Below are positions 1-12,166 of a stretch of 64,000 nt of DNA, one piece after another. The notes beneath the pieces are model-generated. The model ran no database searches, was not told the origin of the DNA, and was given only the letters and a program-made list of their open reading frames with translations. How positions within the stretch are numbered: position 1 is the stretch's first letter; each line of letters starts with the position of its first letter. The DNA is from Populus alba (taxonomy: Eukaryota > Streptophyta > Magnoliopsida > Malpighiales > Salicaceae): NCBI RefSeq assembly GCF_005239225.2, contig NC_133296.1:4650001-4714000 (forward strand), written 5' to 3'. A program made the translations under genes and the position numbers.

Positions 1-17
1 TCTCAGGTAAACCCAAT

Positions 18-153
18 GTGTGGGCAGGTCGCCCGTGAAAATAGACTATTGGGAGAGTGTGGGCCGGTCGCCCGTGAAAATAGACTAGGGTGAGTATGTG
101 TGGGCAGGTCGCCCGTGAAAATAGATCAGTGTGAGTGTGTGGGCAGGTCGCCC
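18..153. repeat. Tandem repeat, about 40-bp unit, 3.4 copies
   Basis: Units beginning GTGTGGGCAGGTCGCCC start at 18, 57, 98 and 137, so the period is 39 to 41 bp. The first three carry the same GTGAAAATAGA extension and the fourth breaks off after GTCGCCC. The array probably continues upstream of the window. It lies inside the LTR-element fragment that fills the first 2.4 kb. There are no unique spacers, so it is a plain minisatellite. Confidence 0.9.
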
Positions 154-1676
154 AAGATAATGAAATCATTTTCCTTTTGTTTTCTTTACAAAGCTTACTA
201 TGCAAAATTTTGAGGATTTTCGCTTTCGTAAGCATTGTAAAGAGGGGGCATCTGTTGCTACCCCACGCATTTTTGACCATGTTTTTTTATATATTGTTAA
301 AAAATCCAAAAATAGAGAAAAACAAAGAAAATCCAAAAAATATGTTTTTTAATATATTTTCGTCATTTAGCATTTTCAACGTCGTTTTAAAAAGAATTTA
401 ATTTCTCAAAAGAATTTTCAAAACGCGTTCGACTTTTCACGCGTCGTTTTTAAAATCATTGATTTTCCTCATCGAGTCGAACGTTGATATTGCTCGTTTT
501 CAAAAAAAAAATACAAAAACAAGAAAAATCAATTTTACAAAAAAGAAAGTTTAAGGGACCAATTTTGAAAACTTGGCAATATTTTTTGCCTATAAAATAC
601 TGGTTTCCAACACTTACACAAGGGGGGGGGCAATTTTTGATACATGAGGGCAATTTTGAAATTTGAGGGAGATGGCAAGCTGAAACCCTAAAAGCTTAGC
701 TTTTTCTCTCCCGGTTGGTAAAGTAAATATTCACGCGAAAGGCAGCCGCTAGCGCGGCTCCCCCCCCTGAATTTTTTTCCATCTTACCTCTTCCCCGGCT
801 GCTTGCCAACAGCCCACAGCCTTTTTCCCATCTCCTCGTCATCTCTCTTTTGGCCATTTTCATTTTTCTCAAGGCAACCGCGCCCCTACCTTGACATTTT
901 TTTTTTTTTCTTCTTCGAAACCAGCCAACAGCCCCTGCCCCCAAACAGCCGCTTCATTTTTTTTTCTCTTCTTCCCTTTGAGCCCAACTTCCCCCCGGAT
1001 TATTTTTTCTTCTACACACCGTCGTCCCTGCAATTTTTCAGACTCTCCCCAGCAGACGCCGGAGCCACCACCACTGGACCTTCCACCTCTGCCTCTACCC
1101 CCACAGCCGCCGGTCACTCAGAACTCTCTCCCTCTCAGGCCGCTCCTTCTTACCTCAGCAACAGCACCAGCACCAGCAGAGACACCCACCGAAGCCAGCC
1201 AGCGCCAGATTCGTTGCCGCCGTCTTCATCCAGCTCCTCCTCCACACAGAGCAAGCCCCATCATCTTCTCAGACCACCACGGATCTGCCCCTAGGCAAGC
1301 ACCGAAGGCATCCCTTTCTGGCAGCAACCTCGCCGCACCACGGATCTGTCCATAGCGATTCCTTCCGCCTCAACGCCGCCAGCAACTTCGCCATCCTCCG
1401 CATACAACTCCAGGGGCCACGGGCTGCAGAAGACAAAGCCATAAGCAAACCGACCCACATGAAACAGAAAGGGAAGGGGCAGAGAAACGGAGTGGATCTA
1501 AAAACCGAAGCCGATTTCAAAAGACAATGAAATAAAAAACTAAAATCAAGTTGTTTGTTGTGGCTTTGGTTATTTTTCAGGTCATCCCCGGTAGAAAAAA
1601 CGAAGAGGGGAGGAAGCCACCCAACCCCCTGCTCCACGTTCTTTCTTCTGGGCGGTCGCGTGAACCCACGCACCGC

Positions 1677-1714
1677 CAGTGGCGGCGGTGCGTGAGGTCC
1701 ACGCGCCGCCACTG
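1677..1714. repeat. GC-rich perfect inverted repeat inside the LTR fragment
   Basis: CAGTGGCGGCG (1677-1687) and its exact reverse complement CGCCGCCACTG (1704-1714) flank a 16-nt loop. It sits in the GC-rich part of the retroelement fragment and would form a stable stem in RNA. Its function is unknown. Confidence 0.8.
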
Positions 1715-2384
1715 TTCAGGATGACACCCGGCTGTGCAACACTGTTCCCAGGAGGATTTCCTTTTTCCTTTTTGTAATTTTCTAGATGCTGTGTGTATTT
1801 AGATTTTTATTGTATTTGATTTGTTTTGAATTTTTGTTATTTGTTCTATTGTATAAATGTAATGTAAAAGAAAAAAAGAAAAGAAAAGAAAAGAAAAGAA
1901 GAAAAATAAATAATAAAAGAAGGTTGTGTGTGTGTGTTTGTTTTTTTTATTATGTTATAAAAATAAAAATACAAAAAGAATTATTTGTTAATTTAAATAT
2001 GGTTAAATATCTCAAGGACAAATAAAATCAAGTTGTATTTTCCATGAAAATATGAGGACAAGTTTCTACATATATTCGGGGATTTAATAACTGATTTATT
2101 CAAGCCTAAGAATTTAATTAATATTTTAAATTTTCAAATCACATCAGAACACGAAGCAGCTTATCTCAGGTAGGGTGTGTTAGGGGTGCTAAATACCTTC
2201 CTAACCACAATCAGTCCCTTACCCATGATCTCTGACAAGACCAGTACATCAGGTTTCCTAGTAGCCCTTAATAAATTACTAGGTGGCGACTCCCACGAAC
2301 AAATTCAAAGCAAACGCTACAACGAGAAAAATCGCCAGCCGATGCCGCGCGCCAGGATTTTTTTTTTTTTTTTGGGGTGTGACA

Positions 2385-5300
2385 ATCCATATGCTTGAGC
2401 CTATGGATTCATGATGAGCAAGTTCGTACAAGTTTTTAGAGTATATTTGGTTCGGAGGTGTTTTGTTTTTTTTAAGTACAAATTACATATTTGAAAACAA
2501 AGAAAAAACACGTTTTTTCTCTAAAATAAGACACAAACTACCTCCTATTCAAACACACATTTATTTGAATGGAAGAACACCAAGGAATCTTAAAAGAAAA
2601 TATTTTTCATGAGTCAGGTGTAATATAAAATAAAATATGGATCCTATTCAATACTAGAAAATTAGACAATTTAGGGAAATTTTTATGGCATTAGAATTTA
2701 CTAATAGAATATTGTTGTTAGAAACTTACTCTATAGGTTTTTATTCATCTGTAATTTCTAATATTAAATAATTATCGATAAAATATTTTTGCCTATAAAT
2801 TAGATGTTATTGTCCATTTTTTAATAAAAAAAATTGATTAAAATTAAAAATAGCTAACAAAATAAACACTAATAGAAAATATTTTGTTGGCATTTTCATT
2901 AGCTTTAATCATTTTATTTTGTTTGTTTGTTCATAAGAGGGAATTGTAGGCTTAAGAGGGAATCTTAGGGCTTTTTGAAGAGATGTATTGTGTGGTGTTG
3001 TCTAGTTGTGGTGATAAGATATGTGAGGGGGTACTTGTTAGATTCTTTTAAGGGAGGGAGAGGGCTGTTGTAATTGGAACAGACAGAAGAGGATGAAATT
3101 GGAAAGAGAGCATATAATATTAGGTCTTAATTTCTCTTAAAATCAATGATGAAACTTTCATTGGTGATGAAGTTTTTATTGACAATTTCTTTGAGTAAAC
3201 TTAACACATCAATAATGCCAAATATATATATATATATATTTTGTTGTTGTTTCTATGTAAAAATCCTTGATGAAAATTCTCTATTGATATTTTTGTTGGT
3301 AAATTATAAAAATATATTTTTCACTCCTCAGTGTTTTTATTTTTCCGTGTGAGATCCATGTTTATTTTGTGTGTGTGTGTGTGTGTGTAAGCTTGTGAGT
3401 TAGGGCTTGAATTAGAAATTTATGATCGGGGGGGCAAATATATTTTCCAAGACAAAAGGCCGGATAGGCTTGAAAAAAAAATTACGAAGAAAGAGCCACA
3501 TAGGAGTAATCATGATTTTGGGGGCAAGGATATATATATATAGTATATGAAAGTGACCTGACCCTTTTACCTGCTTTGGGTTTTTGAAACATCTCTTTGA
3601 AAACAAGAAGGAAAAGTCTCCCGTGATTGCCTCAGCCAAAGGTTACCTTGAACATGAAGTTTTCCTAGCAAATCAACGCTGCTTTATCAAAGGGAAGGAA
3701 CTAATGCAAAACAAAATAAATTTATACAAATGATAAATTACAATAACTTTTTTGAGATATTATAAAATTATAAAAAAACCATTTAAGAGTTTGGAAATAA
3801 ATAAAATAAAAATCCCCTCCATGTTATTTAAAAATAATATAAGGGAAACCTCCTAATAAATAATACTATCAGCCAGATGTCAAAGATCAATCTGTTCATA
3901 GAATATTACTTAACCTAAACTATAATCAGATTTGGACCTCAATAATAATTAAAGTAAAAAATTTAAAAAGGATAACTAGCCCTCTTCAAACCTCTCTCAA
4001 ATTAGATCAACTTCAAGTCAACAATGACATAGAAATCAATCAATGATGGATAAGTTTTCAAGAGTATGGCCCAGACTCCATCAGGCAAGTCGATGTCATC
4101 TGATTTCCTTCGTCTCCAATGGAGTTAATTTCCAGGTGGGAACACATCATCCTCGTTCAGAGTGACTTACTTGTATTGGTGTGCCCAAATTCCATAACTG
4201 CCACCTTTTTTTTATTTATATGAAATATCTTAATTAATTTTTATAAATTTTAAAATTTACAACATATAAATTTTTAGTAGCTATTATATTAGTAATTATA
4301 TACCTAAAATTTAAAATCATAAAAAAAACAAACTTTTAATTTTAAACTCTTATTTACTGTATCATCTCTTAAATAATTTGACTCTTCATTTGATTATACC
4401 TATTTGTGAAATCGAAGTACAAACCATTCCCTTAAAAATTAACGGAATCCCTTATTTTATTTTTGGTTCGGTATGGACTCCGAAATTTCCAAGGGTGTAA
4501 TTATTATTGCTCTTTTTTTTTTTATCCACCTAATTATCTCTCATTCTTTCAACAAATACTTGTTTGGATACATACGCGACATATAGTTTTCTGTCTCGTC
4601 ACAATCTTGTATTTATACACAATTGCTTGCAATTGTGGTCTTCCGGGATGCTCTAATCAGCTAAAGGGGGTGTTTCTTTCTTGAAAATGATAAGAATATA
4701 AAGAGTAAAATTCTTCGTGAATACATTGATCTTGACATAAATAGCTTATCTTTGAAAGGAAATCTAGGGTTTTTTATAAGCATATGAAAACGACAAATCC
4801 ATAAATAATTTTATCTCTTTTCAACAACTAATTAATCTACTTTTATAAGTTTGATTTCTCAGCTCATGTCATGGATTACACTCTTGAAATTCTTATAAAG
4901 GCATGGGATACAATAGGGAATAATTACCTGAAAGTAAGAAATGCAAAGTGAAGGATTGATTCATACATTAATATGTCGCATCCACTAAATTTAATTCCAC
5001 AATTACTCAAGCATTCATGGAAAGTGGGAGCCATCTGCGTGAAAAATGAACGGCAATTTCGGTGGGAAGAGACTTATTACTGCTCATGCTTTAATGTCTT
5101 TCAAAGCCTAACAAGTTTTTCGTCTCCATCAACTAATTAATGATTGCAAGTTGCATGGGCAACTAATGAGCAGATATAACCTAATCCCACAGGATTTCAA
5201 AGGTGATATCATTTATCTTACAACCTCGGATTTAATGGTGTATTGATTTGTTGTTATATCCAAAAACTAGGTTCGATCCACTTACTGGTGATTGAAAAAC

Positions 5301-7500
5301 CTGTCGGGTTACCTAAAAGATAATTGATCTTTGGATGGTGATTTGTTGAAGGCAAAAGAGCTATATATGAATTGAAAACAACTTGGTAAATGTGCTAGAA
5401 AGAAAGGCCTGGATTTTTATCACCGCGTCTACTTTTGTGATAAAGATTGATGGCCTAATTTTACCTTTTCAGCATGACCGTTGGTCTAATCTTACACCAT
5501 CAATGATATTCAATGTCTAGGGAAAAACAAATACAAATAATATTCAATTTCTAGGTGGACTAATCATTTTTCATTTTGGGAAGAAGGGGACCAACATGCA
5601 ACTCACTAATTACTGCTTACTCCTCCATGATCCTTCTAGATGATATTAGGGTGAGATAAAAAAACTTTAAAAAAAAAAAACTGGAAAAATCAAAATATAA
5701 AAAAAAGCTGATTAAAATTTTGCTTTTCCGTTCGATTTTATAAGCCTAAAATAAAAAAAAAAAAACTAAATCGAATCTAAACCGAAAAAAATAAAAAAAA
5801 AAACGAGCCAAAACCGGAAAAACTGAGTTCATACCGAGTCAAAACTAAAAAAACCCAAGTCAAGCCGGAAAAATCGAGCCAAAACAAAAAAACTAAGCCA
5901 AATTGGTTTGAACTGTTTTTTTTTTTTAAATGAACGAATTGAAACCGGTCGGTTCGAATTAAATTTTGATTTTTTTAAAAAAAAATATTGTAGTTTAATT
6001 ATTTTTTTTATAAAAACCCAACTGAATAGAATGATATTGTTCTTGATCCCCACAGGCGAAGCTTGGAAAGTTGGGCTTACAAGAATCATGGGTTTTAAAA
6101 TAGCTACACTACCATAAAACCCATAAATCTCGAGTTCCTAAATTGGATTGCTTTCTATGAACAAAGGCTGGGCCACCTCCATGGCCTATATTTTTTCAAT
6201 TGAATTTTATACGATCATAGCATAACTGCACGGTACATGGTAGGAGCTATTCCGTTATCCAGATTTGGAAATTCTCATGATATGCTTGTTTGGGCTTCTT
6301 CTAACGATGGTATTTACTTCATACATAAATATTGACAACCCAAGAAAATCATAACTAGAATATTGACACATACATAAAAAAAATACAGACATAAACAATT
6401 TTTTCATAAATTATGATGAACTTTACCAATAAATAATTTCCTTTCTATGTCCCTCGGTATAAACCAATAAAAATTTCATGTCAGTGTATACTGAGAAAAT
6501 TACAATAAAAAAAAATATGAAAAAAATAACATATCATTTTTCTAGATAATTTTACCAATGCAATAAACTCGTAATCAATATCTATTAATAATTTTTAAGT
6601 TATAACCTAGTAATAATCGACCCCTTCCTATGCCTCATTTCTTCTTCTTTCATTTTTTTTCTTCAAAAAACAACAAAAGATCATTAGCTACTCACTCAAT
6701 TTGTGTGATCCTGAAAAAGAAGGAAGCTAAAAAGTTTCTCTCGCTAGCTAGCCTATTCATTTTAGCTGAAAGTAAGCAAAATTATTCATTTTTTTTGTTT
6801 TAACTCATTTTTTAAAATATTAATTTTTTGGCATTTTAATATAGTATATGTAATTTGTTTGTGTGTTTACTTGTTTTATGAATTTTTTTCATGGAAATTT
6901 GTTATATGAATATATGATTTGTACATGTTAAAACTTATTTGAGATTTGAAAAATCATATTTGTTTGTAATTTGATGAAATTGATTTCAATTTTGTGGCTT
7001 AGGTGTTTTGTAATTAAATAAATAATGGTTTATTTAATAGGTGTGTTTCATATTTTTATCAATTTTATTATTAAGTTAAATTTTTTTAGTAAATATATAG
7101 GAATTTGATTTTTCATAGAAAATTGATAATAATTTAAGAATACTATTAAAATAGATTAAATAATTTTGAGGCTAATCAATGTTAACTAATTTATTTAATT
7201 CACATAATTAATTAATATATATTGCTATTAATATTTTATATATGTTTGATATAAGTAATGGATGATCATTTTTTTAATATTTATTGTTTTAAGGCTAAAG
7301 TTAAAAAATCTATCCAATATTGATGAATATATTTATTAGAGAGAGGTTAGTAATTAAATTATTATTTGGGTAGAATTTTATCAAAGAAATTGAATGCATA
7401 AGAGCACTAAGGCTGATTTGATCAAGGCTTATATTATTATTATGTAATTTATAATGTTTAAACTACCAGCCGAAACCCATATATTTTGGATCCAAACTTA
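2385..7500. other. AT-rich intergenic spacer
   Basis: No convincing gene on either strand. All open frames are short and lie in low-complexity sequence. It contains a (GT)n microsatellite at 3369-3388 and a (TA)n run near 3225-3239. It also contains a G-run segment at about 3420-3540 resembling a decayed transposon end, and an A-rich ACCGA-type repeat at 5650-5965. The last 100 bases before 7569 probably hold the promoter and leader of the U11/U12-65K gene (AGCCCAGCCCA at 7521-7531), but no clear TATA box is fixed by the sequence. Confidence 0.6.
5650..5965. repeat. A-rich dispersed repeat with ACCGA/GAGCCAAAACCGG motifs
   Basis: The stretch alternates poly-A runs with short degenerate units such as AAACCGAAAAA, GAGCCAAAACCGG and GAGTCAAAAC. 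It ends in GAAACCGGTCGGTTCGAATT. Degenerate units repeat every 20 to 30 bases. This looks like the end of a non-autonomous DNA element or a simple-repeat expansion; the family is not identified. Confidence 0.5.
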
Positions 7501-7568
7501 CATACTCTATCGAAAAGAAAAGCCCAGCCCACTGAGATATACAGCTCTTTGCATCCCTGCTAAAAAGG

Positions 7569-7619
7569 GTATCCTTTCCTTCAATTCAGGATACGAAAAT
7601 TCTTGCCTAAATATCCTTC
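7569..7619 (+). promoter_or_regulatory. Two U12-type 5' splice-site-like motifs in the leader of the U11/U12-65K gene
   Basis: GTATCCTTT at 7569-7577 and ATATCCTTC at 7611-7619 both match the U12-type 5' splice-site consensus RTATCCTT exactly over eight bases. They start 42 bases apart, and the second ends 12 bases before the start codon. They cannot bound a normal U12 intron here, because the available distances are under 60 bases and no TTCCTTAAY branch site fits. Paired U12 5' sites bound by U11 snRNP (the USSE) are known in genes for minor-spliceosome proteins, where they control splicing. Whether this pair acts that way is inference. The first motif could also simply be the pyrimidine tract of a U2-type 3' site ending TTCAG at 7589. 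Confidence 0.4.
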
Positions 7620-7631
7620 TTGTGGCTTTCA

Positions 7632-10600
7632 ATGGCTGCTTTTCCTTCTGCACAGAATTTTACGAATACCCAGATGCAGAATTTTGGGTTTCAAGGCACA
7701 GAAGTGAAAGCAGAGTCAGTAGAATCACAAGTGATTGTTACCCTTTTGATTAAACACCTCCCTGAAGATATCCCTTTTGACACACTTTCAAGACTTTTCT
7801 CTCATTATGGTGCTTTCTCTGTCCGCCCTTGCAATTCTGGAAGGTTATCTCAATGTAAAATTTGTAATCTTTATTTAATGTAGTTTATGCCTTGACTGCA
7901 TTGGAAGTGGTTGGTTTAGTATTCTATGTTTTGCTCATGTTTATGATTTTTTTTCCTTACAAGTACTTATGTTTTTTGCTTTTGATTTATTTGTCTCTTT
8001 TGTTTGATAGACTCCATTGTTCTTTGTTGTGGTACTATCGACTGTGCTTTTCATTGGAGGTGATATGTTCTTTGATAATGATGGTTATGCAGATTGAGAA
8101 ATTGTGCGTTTGTGGATTTCAAGAGTGAAGGACTGGCTTATCAAGCGCATCGTCAGTTAAATGGGTAAAATTTTCTGTCACCACCTAGTTGATGGTAGTC
8201 CAATGTTGTGAAATAAGCCAATGAATTGTTGTCTCTTTTGTTTTTCTGGATAGGCTGAGGTTTCTTGGCAAGGTCTTATCGGTGGAGAGAGCTAGTAAGA
8301 TAAATGAGGATAGTAAATTTAAACAAAGTGAGGCTCAACAAGGAAAGGATTCTGTACTACCAACATCTTTGATGAAGGATGCTTCTGTGACTAGAGATGT
8401 CATTGAAGGTTTAAATTTTGGGTCCTTGCCTGCTAGTGAATCAATTGCACCAAGGCTTGGTGTTGACTATCCATTTCCTCCTCACTTGGAGTATGTCTAC
8501 CTTTCTGTTCTTCCTAAAGTTTCTTGTTTGATAAATATTTTTGTGTCAACGTTGGAAAGCAGTGCCCTCTCTGTGAATGCCATGGGTTTTCTTGTGATGC
8601 TAGACATTGATGGCACATTATTTGAGGCACGCTTCTTCCTTTTTTGGTGTCCATTATCCACATGCTTAATGTTAACTTTCAGTTCAATGCGGCGCCAGGT
8701 CATAGGAACTGGCCCTTGATAGCACTGGTTGGTCTATAATTAAGTAAGACTGTACATATTGGAAACTGATTATAGCATCAAACAATTAACTATAGAGCAA
8801 CAAAACATCCTCGTTATCCTTTGTTATCATGGTATGCTGCTAGAATTGCCTAGATTTGATCATGTTTTGTTTGTACAGGTATGCTTACCCTCCGCCAGAT
8901 GGAAACATTCTGACCAACATTGTAAATGCTCTTATTGCTGTTCCTCGCTTCTATACACAGGTTGCCCCCAAAATCTTCAAATTTATGGACAAATTTACAA
9001 AATCATCTTCTTTGTCTCTAGTATTTACATTTTATTGTGTTTTTTATTCTAGTCATCTGCAAGCATAGTGGAGTAATGTTGTTAACAACTTAGTTTTATA
9101 TCACAGGTGTTGCATTTGATGAACAAAATGAATATTCCAGCTCCATTTCGAATGGCCCTGCCCACTCCACCTCTACCACTGCCACCACCCTCTCCTCCAC
9201 CACCACCCCCTCCTCCTTGTTTAACTGAAAATTCTTCTCTGGCAGAGCAATCTAGTAGCGAGTCAGAAATGGAGTCTTCAGATGAGGTATATTGCTGCTA
9301 TTTCCGAGTCTTGATTTATACATAATGTGTATGTTCACTAATGTCATACATGTACAAAACCAAGCGGGCTTCTAATCTAAAATTAGAACCGAACTATGCT
9401 TGCTCCTCATTTGCCATTATTTAATATCAGAAGGTACATGATGTTATATGTTCTTACTTCTTTTATCAAGGAATGTTGTATTTTTTGTTGCTTCAAATTC
9501 TTTTTGTGTTCTTGGTAGAGCAGTTCAGGATTATTTTTCCTACTGTTTTTCTAATTACCATTAATAATTTCAATAGTAATGCTTTGGGACTAAATGCTTG
9601 TAGGAGGTTGATGGTAAAGCCCCTTTTGGAGCCTCAGGAGCTGTTAAACAAAGAAGAAAATACATTAAACGGAAAGCAATTGTAGGACCTGCAGTTGATA
9701 AAGACGTGGTTCATGAGTCTGTTGGCTTGAAACCTGCCTCCTTGGTCCCAAAAGAAATTCCAATTATAAAGAAAAAGAATACTGTGCTGCAGGTCATTTT
9801 TTGCTTAATAGAAATTGTTGTTGGCTTATCTGATTACTCTGAGAGATATTCATGTTATTCTATTGTTTCATTGCAGATTAAGATCGCACCAAAAGTAACT
9901 CATAATGAATATAAGGATGATAGCATTATGACAGAATCTGAGGACCCAGGCATAGAGGGTTCAGATCAGAAACACTATGCAACTGTAGAAGAAATAGACA
10001 GTAAAAGGCTCGCTCCAGAGGAAATTTTATCACTTCCAAAGTTTAAGGTGCCTGGTCTGTAAATTTTAAGTGATTTCTGCAAGGAATAAATATAGTTTTC
10101 CTAATTGTTGAGGCTAATCTATGTTCAGTTTGAAATTTTTGTTTGTGTGTTTGGCTGAATGTAACTTTTATGGATTGCAAAGGATATACCCAGTTGCATA
10201 AGCTGTCTTAAATTTTGCAGAACTACACAGTTGGGAATCCTACATCTGTTCTGTACATAAAGAACCTTGACAAAGAGGTGGTTGCTGATGATTTCTTCTA
10301 CATATTTGGTGAGCAGGCAAACCTTGATGCTTGCTACTTCCCAGAATTTTGGGTCTTTTTTCTAAAATCTCTCTGTATAATTCAATGTGTTTAGTACCAA
10401 ATATTCATATAGTAGGAGATGGTTTTAGTTTTTGATACTAGGTGCTGGAATTTTTGCAGCTTATGTCTTTGTGTGCATTTTGTCTCACATTTGCCCTTTG
10501 TTACTACAAAGACAGTACCTGCTTAATATATGCTGTTCGTAATTTGATGTAGGATCACTATTTGGAAGCATTGATGCAGCTAAAAGTGGCCTCAGTGTCA

Positions 10601-12166
10601 AGTTGATGCAGGTGAGGTTCTTTAATAGTCTTAATTTCTGCATAAAGCTCAGTATGGTTGTTTAAGTTTAACCTACAAAGAAGAAATGATTGCTCATGCC
10701 AGGTTTTAGTCCATGTGATCCCAATTCCATGTGGTCATTAGAGAGACTTTGATCCACCTTTTATTATGTTGGTGTATGAAATACACAGTTTCATTTATTT
10801 GCTCCATCATTAATGTTGAATGAGAGGACTGTTGAATGGAAGATGAGAAAGCAGTATAAATTTCATGGAAGTGCAAGGAAATCCTGTCCATTAAAACTGC
10901 TAGCATAGGAAGGAGTCCAGGGAGAGAAGATTTAAATCCAAGTTAAGAAATTTATGGGCACTGGTGTCTGAGAAAGGGCTTAATGGCTAGACACTGTGTG
11001 CGTCATCTAATGACAACATGAGTTGAGAATGTTTATGGTCATTTGCAAGGGTATGCTTGTTGATTTGTGGATTGGGAGGTGCTTTCCCTTAATACGTTTT
11101 TAAGAGGGATTGTGGATTGAAATATTTATGAGAAAGCAGACCATTGGTTCTGGTAAATCTTTTCTTTCTTAACTTGAGAATGTGAAGCATGCTCTAGAGA
11201 GCATATCATGTGATCAATGGCTTAGGAGTAAGATCTAGAAGAGCGAGACCCAGATTATGGAGTGGGTTTGAGGAAATTGAAAAGTTTTTATCCTGAGCTT
11301 TGTTTTTGGGTTGCTGCTTTAGATTTTACCATTATCTAGATTGATATTGCTCAGATGCTTCTTTGTACCTAAGGACTTGGTGCTTGCATATTTATTTGAA
11401 GTGCTGCCAAAGATAGAGAAGAAATTTGAGAATGGTGTTCTGCTGTTGATTCCTTGTGTGTGTGTGTGTGTTTTTGATTGATTGGTGTCTAATATCGACT
11501 ATCTAAAAACTACACATCACCTTATTACCATAGTACATGGAAATTTATTTTACACTGTTCTGTGAAGATTATCTGAATCAAGGAAAATCCTTGTATAAAA
11601 TCATGAGAACATGAATGAAGCTTTGTCGCTGGGAGAAAAAAATCATGTTTTTGGCCATGACATATTGCATAGGTGGTTGTAAACTCATAATCTCCTGACT
11701 GATCAACTTTGAATTATGAACTTCACATTTAAATTTCAGGAGGGAAGAATGAGGGGTCAAGCTTTTGTAACGTTTTCATCAGTTGAACTTGCCCATCAAG
11801 CTCTGGTATGTATCTTATGAGTTTATCTAAAACTTCTGTGTGATTTTTGAACCCTTGTTGTGCAAGTTTATTTATTTTTTAATAGATGCCTTTCAAGTGC
11901 TGCCTGCTGAGTGCATTCATAAAACCAGGGGCATTGAACAACTTGATCTGACTTTCCCAATTGGGAGTGTCATGTAGATGTTTATGACAACTAGATCACA
12001 CACCTTTACATTCTTTTATTATATATATTCTGCTAAAGCGGTAATGATATACTGATATTTTTTAATTTGTTTGTTGTTGCAGAATCTAGTGAATGGATAT
12101 GTATTCAAAGACAAGCCGATGATCATACAATTTGGTCGGAATCCTTCAGCTACGAAGCCAAATTAG
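7632..12166 (+). CDS. U11/U12-65K: U11/U12 small nuclear ribonucleoprotein 65 kDa protein (RNPC3 orthologue)
   Basis: Eleven coding exons: 7632-7843, 8093-8164, 8254-8490, 8879-8960, 9107-9286, 9604-9792, 9877-10047, 10221-10308, 10553-10611, 11740-11805, 12083-12166. They join in frame to 479 residues; all introns are GT-AG U2 type. The N-terminal RRM (about residues 34-105) has RNP2 LLIKHL and RNP1 RNCAFVDF. The middle has a poly-proline tract (exon 5, about residues 220-235), an acidic/serine stretch and a basic KQRRKYIKRK segment. The C-terminal RRM (about 388-470) has LYIKNL and RGQAFVTF. In this family the C-terminal RRM binds U12 snRNA and the N-terminal part contacts U11-59K, bridging the U11/U12 di-snRNP in U12-intron recognition in the nucleus. 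Two RRMs separated by a long linker, at 479 residues, fit the plant protein (about 440). The start is the ATG at 7632; the frame upstream lacks another ATG. Confidence 0.9.

Larger units (their letters stand above)
1..2384 (+). mobile_element. Ty3/Gypsy-type LTR retrotransposon fragment (probable LTR or LTR-proximal part)
   Basis: The left end lies outside the window. The segment is much richer in GC than its surroundings (about 760-1760). Near its right end it carries a GGGTGCTAAATACCTTCC-like stretch (2189-2204), common in Tat/Ogre-like plant Gypsy LTR regions. TGGCGACTCC at 2284-2293 could pair with the 3' end of plant tRNA-Arg. The segment closes with GGGGTGTGACA at 2374-2384 after a T run; ACA is a usual LTR end. 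No gag or pol reading frame is present. Long frames at 803-1355 are in C-rich and T-rich low-complexity sequence and have no recognisable domain. Orientation is tentative because a target-site duplication cannot be tested. Confidence 0.55.

Noticed and set aside
18..153. Direct repeats that could suggest a CRISPR-like array
   Set aside because: Units are contiguous with no unique spacers, in a plant nuclear context; a minisatellite in a retroelement explains them.
803..1355. Two overlapping open frames of 154-163 codons
   Set aside because: They lie in T- and C-rich low-complexity DNA of the LTR fragment; the products are Ser/Pro/Phe-rich with no domain and overlapping frames are equally open.
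7569..7656. A genuine U12-type intron in the 65K leader
   Set aside because: Available 3' ends lie only 20 to 50 bases away, too short, and no TTCCTTAAY branch site is placed properly; one option would also remove the start codon.
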